Source: Acetobacter aceti NBRC 14818 (GTDB taxonomy: Bacteria; Pseudomonadota; Alphaproteobacteria; Acetobacterales; Acetobacteraceae). From it: a stretch of DNA of 64,000 bases. The notes under the pieces are model-generated. The model did no database searches and had not been told where the DNA came from. It was given only the letters and a program-made list of their open reading frames with translations. The number at the start of each line of letters is the position of its first letter. The first letter of the stretch is position 1. Position numbers and translations under genes: made by a program. This document shows positions 51,428 to 60,326 of this stretch, piece by piece. The stretch covers positions 2,937,501 through 3,001,500 of the forward strand of contig NZ_AP023410.1 of assembly GCF_000193495.2 (NCBI RefSeq). Reading direction: 5' to 3'.

Positions 51428-51950
51428 ATGATTGCTGCGCGCAAACCGTATCCATCTGATGTCAGTGACGAAGAATGGTTCCTGATTGTCCCATACCCTT
51501 CTGATGAAAGAAGATGCGGAACAACGCCATCATGATGTACAGGAATTGTTCAACGGTCTGCGGTATGTGATCTGTTATGGTATTGCATGGCGATCGATAC
51601 CCTGGGGCATCTTCTGGCTCTGCATATAATTTCGGCAAACAGGGGGACCAGACAGAAACCGGTCCATACTGAGGCCATTTCGCAGCCGACAGACGGGGTT
51701 TCGTGTTACTACCCTCTTGCTGGATTGTGGAACGGTCTTTCGCGTGGGCCACGCGATGCAGAAGGCTGGGCAAGGATTACGAACGCTGCGCCTCGCCACT
51801 TGCTGCAATGCACATGATCGCTTTCGCAGGCTTCAGGCCCGGAAACGCAGTGAACCTCCTCATGCAAAGTGCATAACATCCTCCACAGGCAATCAGGTAG
51901 TTTCCTTGATTCAAAAACGAAATTCTACTGTATCGAGAGGGGGCTGAGAT
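51428..51950 (+). pseudogene. Decayed IS5-family transposase
   Basis: Inside the 1060-bp gap 50963-52023. Frames give RKPYPSDVSDEEWFLIVPY, then NGLRYVICYGIAWR (from gttcaacggtctgcgg on), AIDTLGHLLALHIISAN, and a C-terminal [10 protein letters not shown]...KDYER-like part in another frame. These are the landmarks of IS5-group transposases of acetic acid bacteria, but the central catalytic part is deleted and several frameshifts are present. No intact inverted repeats found. The rest of the gap (50963-51427, 51951-52023) shows nothing. Confidence 0.75.
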
Positions 51951-52023
51951 TTATTCAATCCTGATAAAACATGTATATTAGATTAAGAGACGTATAAGCA
52001 GAAACTGTCAGAAGTATATACTA

Positions 52024-52749
52024 TCAGAACGGTGCAACAGAATCCAGTAATTGCTGACCATACCGTGGTGTTTGCAGAATGGACAGTTGTCCACGCCCAC
52101 CATAGGAAATCCGGGCTTCGGCCATGCGGTCATGCGTAACTGTGTTGTCTGCCGTGATGTCCTGTGGTCGGACAACACCCGTTACCTGTAGTTCACGGAG
52201 TTCGCTGTTCACGCGGACTTCCTGCCTTCCCACAACGACGAAATTACCGTTGGGAAGGACCTGTGTGATCGTGCCTGCTACTCTGACGGTTACTGTTTCG
52301 TTTCTGCTGATCCGTCCGGCGGCGGTGTTGCTGTTGTTGCTGGATGTTGAAAGAGCGCCGGAACCCAGGATGTGTGAAATGGCTTTTCCGTGGAATCCGA
52401 AAAGGCTCGGTATACCCATGCTTTCGCTACCGCCACCACTTGCGCTTGTATTATCAACCATCGTGGCATTGTCAGTGATGTCAACTATGACGGTCACAAG
52501 ATCACCGACCTGTGCAGCACGCTGATCCTTGAAAAACGCTCGGCTCCCTGGTCTCCAGAGACTGGCGACCTCAGCCGGAGGTGGCTGGAGGGGAGGCATG
52601 GGCATCGTGACAGGCCTGTAGGCCGTGTCACGTGTCGGATCCTGCGTCCGCGTCATTGCCGGAGGATGTCCGATTTCGCTCAGACTTCCAATGCCACCAT
52701 TACAGGCTGACAGGCTGAGGAGAGGGAGAAGCAATAAAGAACGTTTCAT
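52024..52749 (-). CDS. flgH: Flagellar L-ring protein FlgH
   Basis: A 241-residue lipoprotein of the outer-membrane L ring. The signal ends in the lipobox LSLSAC. ASLWRPGSRAFFKDQRAAQV, GDLVTVIVDI, GRISRNETVTVRVAGTI, LPNGNFVVVGRQEVRVNSEL and QDITADNTVTHDRMAEARI are characteristic. Last gene of flgF-flgG-flgA-flgH. Start at 52749 gives the signal peptide directly. Confidence 0.95.
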   Translation of the reverse strand: MKRSLLLLPLLSLSACNGGIGSLSEIGHPPAMTRTQDPTRDTAYRPVTMPMPPLQPPPAEVASLWRPGSRAFFKDQRAAQVGDLVTVIVDITDNATMVDNTSASGGGSESMGIPSLFGFHGKAISHILGSGALSTSSNNSNTAAGRISRNETVTVRVAGTITQVLPNGNFVVVGRQEVRVNSELRELQVTGVVRPQDITADNTVTHDRMAEARISYGGRGQLSILQTPRYGQQLLDSVAPF

Positions 52750-52778
52750 GAAAAAAATCTGATCCAATCCGGAAATGT

Positions 52779-53774
52779 CTAGATATTTTTCGGCGCCCTG
52801 ATTCCTGCAGAGCGCATCTCCCTGGAATCGGCAGGAGTTGGAGCCGTTCCAGGGGTTACCGCGATGCGTGTCCTGTCGATAACCTGACCGACAACGACCA
52901 TCCGCGATGTGGGATTCAACGCATGAATCCGTTCGCCCTGAGCACCGGAGTCCAATGCTACTCCTGCTGCGGTAAGATGAAGGCCAGATGAAGAAACATC
53001 GAGAATAATAGGAGACCCTTTTTCAATAAGATCGATACGCGATGTCATCTCGGAGGTAAGAGGGGTGTGGGCACGAACGGCCCGTCGTGTGGACTGACCA
53101 ATGATATCGGTCGGATCAAGGATGGCCCGGGTCGGCACTGATCGTGAATCGACCTCGGCGACTTCAATATCCGGCTGTTCGATAATCTGTCCTGCGGGCA
53201 GATCGGTGCGGGCTGTCACAATCTTTACACGGGAGCTGACTGTTCCGTCCGCACGGAACGACTGTGTGGCATCATCGGAGGTAATGGAAAAAAAGGCCGA
53301 AAACCTGCCATGCGAAGCATCATAAACAATGTTGGATAATTGCGGATTATTCGCCAGTTCGGCTGCGACGGTTGGTCCCGAAAAGTTTGTAAGCTCAATG
53401 GCGGCACTGTCCGAAACGCCACGCGTCTTTAATCCATCGACGATCAGCGGCATGATGTCATCGCGCGACACCGTATGGCTGGCCCGAGTGAGCGTAGCCT
53501 GCGCCAGATCAGACATTTCCGGCCAGTCAATGCCGTATTGCTGGGCAATGGCCTGTAGTTGGGGCGCGCTGATGGTAAGGCTTTGTCCCGGCGCAGGAGC
53601 AGGCCCAAGATCGCAATCCTGATCGGGTGCGATCCCATTGAAAAGGTCTGAGAGTTTTACCTGTGAATGATGCAGCACGCTTGTCCGACGGAGACTTGCT
53701 GCATCCGCAGGAGCGATGTTCAGGCATCCACCCACAAGGCATGCGGCAAAAAAATGAAGGGCTATACGCCTCAT
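52779..53774 (-). CDS. flgA: Flagellar P-ring assembly chaperone FlgA
   Basis: A 331-residue periplasmic protein with a signal peptide (MRRIALHFFAACLVGGCLNI). The C-terminal SAF-type domain holds VKIVTARTDLPAGQIIEQPD, DIIGQSTRRAVRAHTPL and DVSSSGLHLTAAGVALDSGA. Longer than the enteric protein because of a roughly 170-residue N-terminal region. Overlaps flgG by four bases. Confidence 0.93.
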   Translation of the reverse strand: MRRIALHFFAACLVGGCLNIAPADAASLRRTSVLHHSQVKLSDLFNGIAPDQDCDLGPAPAPGQSLTISAPQLQAIAQQYGIDWPEMSDLAQATLTRASHTVSRDDIMPLIVDGLKTRGVSDSAAIELTNFSGPTVAAELANNPQLSNIVYDASHGRFSAFFSITSDDATQSFRADGTVSSRVKIVTARTDLPAGQIIEQPDIEVAEVDSRSVPTRAILDPTDIIGQSTRRAVRAHTPLTSEMTSRIDLIEKGSPIILDVSSSGLHLTAAGVALDSGAQGERIHALNPTSRMVVVGQVIDRTRIAVTPGTAPTPADSREMRSAGIRAPKNI

Positions 53775-54559
53775 TTCAGTCCTGTCAGGGTCTGCAGCAT
53801 TTCATCGGACGCTGTGATGACCTTGCTGTTCATCTCATAAGCGCGCTGGGCGGTGATGAGGTCCGTGATCTCGGTCACCACGTTGACGTTGGATTCCTCG
53901 ACATAGCCCTGACGGATATCGCCGAACCCCACGCTCTGTCCCGTGCCAGTGATGGCGTTGCCGGAGGACTGGGTCTCGGTGAACAGGTTCTGACCCATGG
54001 CGGCCAGACCGTTTTCATTCTGGAAGGTCGCCATCTGGAGCTGACCGACAACCATCGACTGGGTCTGACCTGAAATGGTCACCTGCACCTGACCGGTCTG
54101 ATCAACCGTTATGGTCTGAGCATTGTTCGGAACCGTAATGCCGGGACTGACTGGATAACCATCCGCCGTCACGATCTGTCCGGTGTCGGACAGGGAGAAT
54201 GTGCCATCACGGGTATAGGCATATTCACCGGAGGGCAGGGTGATCTGAAAATATCCCGGACCCTCAATGGCAAGATCCAGACTGTTGTTTGTCTGTTCCA
54301 GCGTACCCTGCACGTTGATGCGGTAAATACCCGCCGTGCGAACACCAAGGCCCACCTGAGCGCCTGCCGGAACCAGAGTGCCGCTGTCGGAACTCATCGT
54401 GCCGACGCGGCGCATGTCCTGATAGATCAGATCCTGAAATTCCGGGCGACGACGCTTGAAACCCGTCGTCGTCATGTTGGCGATATTGTTGGCGATGACC
54501 TCCACATTCGTCTGCTGGGCCTGCATGCCGGTTCCGGCAATATCGAGAGAACGCATCAT
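53771..54559 (-). CDS. flgG: Flagellar distal rod protein FlgG
   Basis: A 262-residue rod protein. N-terminal DIAGTGMQAQQTNVEVIANN followed by IANMTTTGFKRRRPEFQDL is the rod signature, and the C-terminal EITDLITAQRAYEMNSKVIT is the FlgG coiled end. Length is exactly typical. Exported by the flagellar type III system. Confidence 0.97.
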   Translation of the reverse strand: MMRSLDIAGTGMQAQQTNVEVIANNIANMTTTGFKRRRPEFQDLIYQDMRRVGTMSSDSGTLVPAGAQVGLGVRTAGIYRINVQGTLEQTNNSLDLAIEGPGYFQITLPSGEYAYTRDGTFSLSDTGQIVTADGYPVSPGITVPNNAQTITVDQTGQVQVTISGQTQSMVVGQLQMATFQNENGLAAMGQNLFTETQSSGNAITGTGQSVGFGDIRQGYVEESNVNVVTEITDLITAQRAYEMNSKVITASDEMLQTLTGLK

Positions 54560-54585
54560 GTCGGTAAGCTTTCGTCTGTGTCAGA

Positions 54586-55326
54586 TCAGGATTGGGTCTG
54601 GGTGAGCTTGTCGATCGCATTCTGGCGACGCGTTGATTCGCTCTCGACAAGATTGGCCGTAATCTGGAAATCACGTTGCAGTTCGACGAGATTTGTCGTC
54701 TCGCTCATCATGTTGACGTTGCTGCCCTCCAGCATGCCCTGCCGGAGTTCCTTGACGTCCATTTGCGTCGTCGGTGTGCTTGCCCGGAAAAGCTCGCTGC
54801 CTTCTCCGTGCAGGTCATGGTTGTTGGCCACCCGGACGAGGCCGATTTCCGCAGCCACACCATTTTCAGTGGACAGGGTGCCATCGGAGGCAATGCTGAC
54901 GGTGCGGTCCTGAGGGCGCAGCACAATGGGCTGTCCCGTGCGGTCCAGCAGGGCGTGACCGGCGGCATCCGTAACGCTTCCGTCGGACAGGCGCTGGAAA
55001 CGACCGTTGCGGGTCAGACGCACGCCCTGCGCGGTCATGACGGAGAAGAAGCCCTCACCAGTGATGGCGATGTCGAGCGGGTTGCCGGTCTGCGTGAGAG
55101 CACCCTGCGTGAAGTCACGATAGGTCGCACGGTCCTGCACATAGACTTCCGGGTTCTCGCCGGGCGCGTGCGGACCGTCCTTCAGCCTGGAAAGATAATC
55201 GGCAAACTGAACGTGTCCTGATTTGAAGCCGGCGGTTGAACCGTTTGCAATATTGTTCGCGAGCACGCTCATGGCGCGTTGCTCTGCGTCCATGCGTGAC
55301 AGCGCGATATAGGTCGTGTTGTCCAT
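54586..55326 (-). CDS. flgF: Flagellar proximal rod protein FlgF
   Basis: A 246-residue rod protein: MDNTTYIALSRMDAEQRAMS, VLANNIANGSTAGFKSGHVQ, ITGEGFFSVMTAQGVRLTRN, and the C-terminal EGSNVNMMSETTNLVELQRD. Start at 55326 matches family starts; a start at 55353 would add nine unlikely residues. First gene of the four-gene flagellar unit. Confidence 0.95.
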   Translation of the reverse strand: MDNTTYIALSRMDAEQRAMSVLANNIANGSTAGFKSGHVQFADYLSRLKDGPHAPGENPEVYVQDRATYRDFTQGALTQTGNPLDIAITGEGFFSVMTAQGVRLTRNGRFQRLSDGSVTDAAGHALLDRTGQPIVLRPQDRTVSIASDGTLSTENGVAAEIGLVRVANNHDLHGEGSELFRASTPTTQMDVKELRQGMLEGSNVNMMSETTNLVELQRDFQITANLVESESTRRQNAIDKLTQTQS

Positions 55327-55418
55327 GCGGCAGACGTCTCCTTCTGGAGACACAGTGCCGTGTAAAAATTGACAAACAGTTTCCCCGGACAGGATTCGCC
55401 TGTCCGCTTCATCCCGCG

Positions 55419-56645
55419 TCAGGCGGCGGGGGAGCGATCCATCAGCATGCCGGTGACGGCTGATTTCAACGGCGGAAGAGCATCCGCAACCCGAAGGCCG
55501 AGGCTGCGGAGCAGACGGAACGGCGCGGCGTCATGCGTATAAAGCGTCGCAATTCCGTTTGTGGCGGCAAAGAGCGGCATCGTGGCGGCGCGATGCTTCT
55601 TTTCAAAACGATGCAGCACCGCCGCTGATCCAATGTCCTGACCACGGGAAAAAGCCACTGCCACTTCGGCCGCCAGAACTTCCGCGCCGCGCAGGCCCAG
55701 ATTGAAGCCATGCGCCGTGATCGGGTGCATCCCGACAGCGGCATCCCCCAGAAGCGCCAGCCGTCGGGCGGCGAAGCGATGGGCATAAACACATTTGAGC
55801 GGATAGGCGTGTCGTGTGCTGACCAGCCGCATGGCGCCCAACCGGTTGCCGACCCGCTCCATGACCTCAGCGTTGAATGCATCCTGCTCGATGTGCATCA
55901 GGCGCTGGATCTCGGCAGGGGGAAGCGTCAGGACCAGCGAAGAAGCATGTCCGTTCACCGGCAGAAGCGCGATGGTCTGCCCCTCGGCAAACCACTGGAG
56001 CGCGACGTTATGATGCGGCAGGTCATGCGCCATGCGGCAGACCATCATCATCCGCTCGAAGTCGTGGATTACGGCCCCGATTCCGGCCCGACGCCGTGTG
56101 GGAGAAAAGCGTCCATCGGCGGCGATGACCAGCCGTGTCCGCATCCGACGGGGCTGTGCGCCCTGACAGTGGACCACAGCAGTCGCAGTATCCTGACGCA
56201 CGGTTTCGACTGTGACGTCCGGCAGAAGGGTAATCCCCGACCGCTCGGCAGCTTCGGCATACAGGGCGCGGCGGATCATGTTGTTGGAGACCAGCCAGCC
56301 GAGAGGCGCTTCCCTGATTCCGGCGGGCCGATCCGCTTCAAAGATCAGGGGGTGATTGCCGCGTCCCGTCTCGATACGGGCCTCGTTCAACGGGCAGATC
56401 ACACTTTCCGGGATATGCCGCCACGCCCCCAGCCGTTCGAGCAGCGCCCGCGCATGATAGGTCAGAGCAATTTCCCGACCATCGAAGGAAGGCTCGGCCC
56501 AGACTGCACCGGGAGCGCGTTCCAGAACGGACACCGAAAGGCCCGCGGCATCCAGCGCCAGCGCTGCGGCAAGCCCGACGGGACCACCTCCAACGATGGT
56601 GACGTCGTGATCCGGGGCCATATCGTGATCGGAAAAGGTGCTCAT
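55419..56645 (-). CDS. UbiH/UbiF/Coq6-type FAD hydroxylase
   Basis: A 408-residue flavin monooxygenase of ubiquinone biosynthesis. VTIVGGGPVGLAAALALDAA is the FAD-binding fold, and RMRTRLVIAADGRFSPTRRR and LALLGDAAVGMHPITAHGFN are the second and third FAD/NADPH motifs. The sequence fits the group that hydroxylates the ring in acetic acid bacteria (UbiM/UbiF-like). Precise position of hydroxylation not deducible. 12 bases after the nitroreductase gene, same direction. Confidence 0.88.
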   Translation of the reverse strand: MSTFSDHDMAPDHDVTIVGGGPVGLAAALALDAAGLSVSVLERAPGAVWAEPSFDGREIALTYHARALLERLGAWRHIPESVICPLNEARIETGRGNHPLIFEADRPAGIREAPLGWLVSNNMIRRALYAEAAERSGITLLPDVTVETVRQDTATAVVHCQGAQPRRMRTRLVIAADGRFSPTRRRAGIGAVIHDFERMMMVCRMAHDLPHHNVALQWFAEGQTIALLPVNGHASSLVLTLPPAEIQRLMHIEQDAFNAEVMERVGNRLGAMRLVSTRHAYPLKCVYAHRFAARRLALLGDAAVGMHPITAHGFNLGLRGAEVLAAEVAVAFSRGQDIGSAAVLHRFEKKHRAATMPLFAATNGIATLYTHDAAPFRLLRSLGLRVADALPPLKSAVTGMLMDRSPAA

Positions 56646-56657
56646 GACGACCAGTTC

Positions 56658-57263
56658 TTAATCCTTGTCGGCGTCGAAGGAAACCGGTTCGCCGGTCCAC
56701 TCGGCCACGTAAGGTGCGACAGGGCGACGTTTCGTTTCATGATCCTTCTTCTCCGGCGTGCCGACAAAGAAGAAACCCGCCAGCGCATGAGGGGCAGGGA
56801 AGCCCAGTTCTTCCGCCAGCACCGGATCATAGGCGACATCGCCGGAGACCCACACCGCACCATACCCGGCGGCATGGAGGGCATTCAGAAGATTCATGCC
56901 CGCAGCGCCGACAGCGAGTTCCTGTTCAAGCAGGGGAATCTTGTCATCAGGACGTAGATGCATGCCCAGAACGATGGTCATCGGCATGGTGGAAAAACGC
57001 TTGTAGCGCTTCTCCAGCTTCTTCGGGTCCGGGTCCGCATGGAGCCGCTTCATGCTCTCGACAATCTTTTCCGCAAGTTTGACGCGGGCGTCGCCCTTGA
57101 CCACGACCAGCCGCCAAGGGCGCAGTTTGCCGTGATCGGGCGCGCGCATGACGGCTGAAAGGATGGTCTCCAGTTCCTCACCCTTGGGGGCGGGCTTGGT
57201 CAGGGCATCCGTGGAGGAGCGGGACAGAAGCGACTCAAGCGCGATATGGGCGTGTTTGTTCAT
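56658..57263 (-). CDS. Nitroreductase family protein (YdjA-like)
   Basis: A 201-residue FMN oxidoreductase. RAPDHGKLRPWRLVVVKGDA is the phosphate- and FMN-binding start of the YdjA type, and QELAVGAAGMNLLNALHAAG, YGAVWVSGDVAYDP and GFFFVGTP complete the fold. It reduces nitro or quinone-like substrates with NAD(P)H. Probably co-transcribed with the downstream hydroxylase. Confidence 0.9.
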   Translation of the reverse strand: MNKHAHIALESLLSRSSTDALTKPAPKGEELETILSAVMRAPDHGKLRPWRLVVVKGDARVKLAEKIVESMKRLHADPDPKKLEKRYKRFSTMPMTIVLGMHLRPDDKIPLLEQELAVGAAGMNLLNALHAAGYGAVWVSGDVAYDPVLAEELGFPAPHALAGFFFVGTPEKKDHETKRRPVAPYVAEWTGEPVSFDADKD

Positions 57264-57388
57264 GGGAGGACTCCTGCGAGGGAAGATCGAGGTAGTACAC
57301 CATGAAGTAATCGTGGAAGGAAGCCAAATGCGAGCCGTTCTCGACTTATGTCTCCGCTCTACGGTTTTAGTGCCTTAAAAACGGGTGT

Positions 57389-57400
57389 GGGTCAGTTTGA
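57389..57400 (+). repeat. Left terminal inverted repeat of passenger unit
   Basis: GGGTCAGTTTGA, complementary to 59356-59367 without mismatch and to 60291-60300 over ten bases. Confidence 0.75.
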
Positions 57401-57443
57401 AATATAATCTGCACCCTTAGCCGATCATGGCTATATTGGATGC

Positions 57444-57668
57444 ATGACTGAGAAGCTCAAGCGCCCGCGTGATCCGAGCCAACTAGCTAAGCTGATGATT
57501 GATCTTGCGACCGGTGACGACGATCATATCAAGCTTACTGCTAATGAGGTGCGCGCAGCAAAGGCAGGGACTGTGGGAGGTCCTGCACGCGCCAAGTCCC
57601 TCACCCCGCAGCAGCGGTCGGAAATCGCTAGCATCGCCGCTCAGGCGCGTTGGAAGAAAAAGAGCTAA
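57444..57668 (+). CDS. Small basic protein, passenger gene
   Basis: A 74-residue protein: KRPRDPSQLAKLMIDLATGD, then GTVGGPARAKSLTPQQRSEI, and IAAQARWKKKS at the end. The last half, with AKSLTPQQRSEIA and ARWKK, resembles short nucleic-acid-associated proteins seen beside mobile elements, but no family name can be given. It follows the left repeat by 43 bases and overlaps the convergent gene by 4 bases. Confidence 0.65.
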   Translation: MTEKLKRPRDPSQLAKLMIDLATGDDDHIKLTANEVRAAKAGTVGGPARAKSLTPQQRSEIASIAAQARWKKKS

Positions 57669-58156
57669 GCAGCGTCGTCTTCGTCATCCATCCCGGCAAG
57701 GCGAAGTTCAACGTCGAATTCCATGTCGGCCGGGAGGAGTTCGACATGTTGTTCTGGCGGTCGCTGATCGTTCCAATGATGCTGGTCTAGGCGCAATTGC
57801 AGAACGTCGCCGATAGTTTGCTCCCGCCGCATCACACAGGCTTTGCGAAAGCTGTCCGGTTTAGCCTTAGGATCATCGATATCCATGTATGAGAACGAAA
57901 GCTGACCGTTCGCTGAATACCGTGGAACGGCATGGTAGCCACGATAAGGGCGACCAGTATTTCGGTCACGACGGATATCTTGCCGAGCTGCATCACGGAA
58001 CTGTTTGGCCAGTCGTTCCTCTTCTGTGATTGGCGCGGGCGCTTTCCAGCCCATAGATTTGGCCATCCTTGCTACGGAAAGCATATCAACCTCGGACTCG
58101 CCGGTGACTTCCATCCAATGCCGGATGAATTTCTGACGCTCTGCGATCTTCGACAT
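57665..58156 (-). CDS. Uncharacterised protein paired with XRE-ImmA gene
   Basis: A 163-residue acidic soluble protein, unrecognised. The N-terminus (AERQKFIRHWMEVTGESEVD, MLSVARMAKSMGWKAP) looks like a helical DNA- or protein-binding region; the centre has RNTGRPYRGYHAVPRYSANG; the end is very acidic (LRLAGMDDEDDAA). It begins 10 bases after the XRE-ImmA/IrrE stop on the same strand, so the two form an operon and may act together. Confidence 0.7.
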   Translation of the reverse strand: MSKIAERQKFIRHWMEVTGESEVDMLSVARMAKSMGWKAPAPITEEERLAKQFRDAARQDIRRDRNTGRPYRGYHAVPRYSANGQLSFSYMDIDDPKAKPDSFRKACVMRREQTIGDVLQLRLDQHHWNDQRPPEQHVELLPADMEFDVELRLAGMDDEDDAA

Positions 58157-58166
58157 TCAAATGACC

Positions 58167-59300
58167 CTATTCACCAAGGGGGTAAACATCGCCCCACCCA
58201 TCGATTGCCACGCCAGAGCCAAGGTTACTCCGAATGTTTGCGAGGTGCTGTCGGAACCGATCATATCGGCCCGTCCTGCGTTGAAGTTGTCCTGCCAGGA
58301 TACCAGGATGGATGCGTAGAATTTTGGCAAAAGCCAGAAAATCTCGCTCCGAGAAGAACGGTGATTTCCGAACAACGAAACTCTCCAGCTTATCTACTGG
58401 AACGCAAAAGTTCTGCGCGGCGCTATTTGCTAAACGCTCTTCTTCCGGGATATCAGGGCTTTGCCCGGCCTTCTCACCCTCTAGTTCTGCATCAAGAATC
58501 ATGGCGGCCTTACCGTGGCCTAGCCGTACATGCTCAATCTCGTGACGCAGCACGAACCAGAAGTTATCAATGCGATCAAATCGGATCGTCAGGCCGATGA
58601 CGGGCGAGGTGTCATCAAGCCAGAAACAGACGCCGTCGATTTTAGCTGTAGCCAATGACTGAACAATCACGAGGCGAACACCGCATTCCGCTAGGATGCG
58701 AGGAACATGACGCACCTCTTCGGGCGATCCAGTCAAAGCGTGTAGTTTAGGCAGCGCTTTTTCCAAGTTTGCCTGAGAGTAATTTGGTACCATTAATTCT
58801 TCCGCGATAGACTTCACTCGATAGAGCCAAGCCATCTGCGCCGGTGTTGGGTTGCCGTTTACCTCGGTCTTCTTGGCAGCATGTGGAAGAATTTCGATCT
58901 GATCTGATGAGGCAACGCCGAAGAATCGAACTAATTCTGCCTCAACTGCCTTTGTATTTTGCGGATTGTCGATTGTGATCCAGCCGCGTTTGACCATTTC
59001 TCCAACTGGTAAGTCACCAAACAGGGCTGCGCGAGTGGCGCGGGTTCGGTCTGGCTTTGCAGAGATACGCGCTACGGCAAGATCGTATTTGCGCTGAAGC
59101 TCAAGGAACCTATCTGCATCAATGCCAAAAATATCTTCCAGCGCCAAGGCAGTTTCGGGAGTCACTGTCCCTTTTCCCGCAATGATCTTGTTGATGGTGC
59201 TTTCGTCTTTTTCCAGCACAATTGCCAGCGCACGCTTAGTCCAGCCTCGTTCATCAAGCAGCTCCACGATCAGTTGGCCTGGCGTGGCATGATCCATCAT
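58167..59300 (-). CDS. XRE helix-turn-helix and ImmA/IrrE metallopeptidase fusion
   Basis: A 377-residue two-domain protein. The N-terminal HTH (LLDERGWTKRALAIVLEKDE, STINKIIAGKGTVTPETALA) is of the HigA/VapI kind. The C-terminal zinc-peptidase domain has HEIEH at residues 253-257 in WFVLRHEIEHVRLGH. Such fusions cleave or inactivate repressors in mobile elements and stress systems (ImmA of ICEBs1, IrrE of Deinococcus). It probably regulates the cassette. Both key histidines and the glutamate are present. Confidence 0.88.
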   Translation of the reverse strand: MMDHATPGQLIVELLDERGWTKRALAIVLEKDESTINKIIAGKGTVTPETALALEDIFGIDADRFLELQRKYDLAVARISAKPDRTRATRAALFGDLPVGEMVKRGWITIDNPQNTKAVEAELVRFFGVASSDQIEILPHAAKKTEVNGNPTPAQMAWLYRVKSIAEELMVPNYSQANLEKALPKLHALTGSPEEVRHVPRILAECGVRLVIVQSLATAKIDGVCFWLDDTSPVIGLTIRFDRIDNFWFVLRHEIEHVRLGHGKAAMILDAELEGEKAGQSPDIPEEERLANSAAQNFCVPVDKLESFVVRKSPFFSERDFLAFAKILRIHPGILAGQLQRRTGRYDRFRQHLANIRSNLGSGVAIDGWGDVYPLGE

Positions 59301-59355
59301 TACTCTATCCTTATCAAACGGCGCGTGCGTTCACAAGCAGAACTTGCGCCAATAG

Positions 59356-59367
59356 TCAAACTGACCC
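59356..59367 (-). repeat. Internal terminal repeat of passenger unit
   Basis: tcaaactgaccc, the exact inverse of 57389-57400, lying between the XRE-ImmA gene and the transposase gene. Its orientation makes it a right-hand end for the passenger cassette. Confidence 0.75.
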
Positions 59368-59409
59368 TTTATGCTTGACTAAATATCGAATAGGTCACGT
59401 TGAAAACGC

Positions 59410-60297
59410 ATGAATAAGTTGACCATCAAAGAACGCTCTCGCATCCTGCATCTTTTGTGCGAAGGTATAAGTATCCGCGCCATCACGCAGCTAACCGGCG
59501 CAAGTAAGAACACTGTCGCCAAGCTGCTGATTGATGCAGGTAGGATTTGTGCAGCTTACCATGACACCAGCGTGCGCAATGTGAAGGCGGCCTGTGTGCA
59601 AGTCGATGAAATCTGGTCGTTCACCTACGCCAAACAAAAGAACGTCGCGGTTGCCAAAGGTACGCCAGAAGGCGCTGGCGATACATGGACATGGATCGCA
59701 ATCGATGCCGACAGCAAGATGATCTTGTCCTATCTTGTTGGCGGTCGTGATGCCGAATACGCCATGTGGTTTATGGACGATCTGGCCGCGCGCGTTTCTA
59801 ACAGTATCCAGCTTACCATCAATGGGCAGAGCGCTTATTTAGAGGCTGCTGAAGACGCTTTCTGTGCAGATATGGACTATGTGCAGCTCATGAAACTCTA
59901 TGGCTCTGTAGACGGCAATAGCACCGACAAATGCTACAGTCCGCCTGAATGTAATGGCATCCGTAAGCGTGCCATCGCAGGCAAGTCCGATGCAGCCTAC
60001 GTTTCGGCCAGTTACGTGGAACGGCAGAATCTGGCCATGCGGATGCACATGCACCAATTCACTCGCCTGACCAACACTTTCAGCAAAAGGGTCGAAAACC
60101 ACGCGCATGCGGTCGCGCTGCACATGATGTATTACAACTTCGTCCGGATACATAAGGTGTCAAGCATTACACCTGCGATGGCCGCTGGTGTCGCGGATCG
60201 GCTATGGGAGATTGAAGATATTGCAATGCTGATCGAGCAAGCTGAAGCTGCACCAAGAAAGCACGATCCTTACAAGAAGCGCGAAATTTTAAACTGA
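59410..60297 (+). CDS. IS1-like DDE transposase with altered second catalytic residue
   Basis: A 295-residue protein with an N-terminal HTH (LCEGISIRAITQLTGASKNT) and an IS1-like DDE domain. Asp66 is in CVQVDEIWSFTY, Glu204 in SYVERQNLAMRMHMHQFTRL. At the expected second Asp (family pattern LTTDGHxxYL) this protein reads LTINGQSAYL, with Asn138. If that Asp is catalytic, the enzyme would be inactive. The rest of the fold, including KRVENHAHAVALHMMYYNFV, is complete. Confidence 0.82.
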   Translation: MNKLTIKERSRILHLLCEGISIRAITQLTGASKNTVAKLLIDAGRICAAYHDTSVRNVKAACVQVDEIWSFTYAKQKNVAVAKGTPEGAGDTWTWIAIDADSKMILSYLVGGRDAEYAMWFMDDLAARVSNSIQLTINGQSAYLEAAEDAFCADMDYVQLMKLYGSVDGNSTDKCYSPPECNGIRKRAIAGKSDAAYVSASYVERQNLAMRMHMHQFTRLTNTFSKRVENHAHAVALHMMYYNFVRIHKVSSITPAMAAGVADRLWEIEDIAMLIEQAEAAPRKHDPYKKREILN

Positions 60298-60326
60298 CCC
60301 ATTGCCCCAAAGCCCTATCTGCCTGC

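Larger units (their letters stand above)
57389..60300 (+). mobile_element. Transposon-like unit with passenger genes
   Basis: GGGTCAGTTTGA (57389-57400) is repeated in perfect inverted orientation at 59356-59367, and a shorter copy (aaactgaccc, 60291-60300) closes the unit 3 bases after the transposase gene. So there are two possible units: a passenger cassette 57389-59367 flanked by 12-bp repeats without transposase, and the whole 57389-60300 including the transposase. Contents: small protein, unknown protein, XRE-ImmA/IrrE protein, IS1-like transposase. No target duplication could be read at the outer ends. It separates the nitroreductase gene from the MFS gene. Confidence 0.75.

Noticed and set aside
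55710..56957. A 415-codon plus-strand frame
   Set aside because: Antisense of the UbiH-type hydroxylase and nitroreductase genes; no domain seen.
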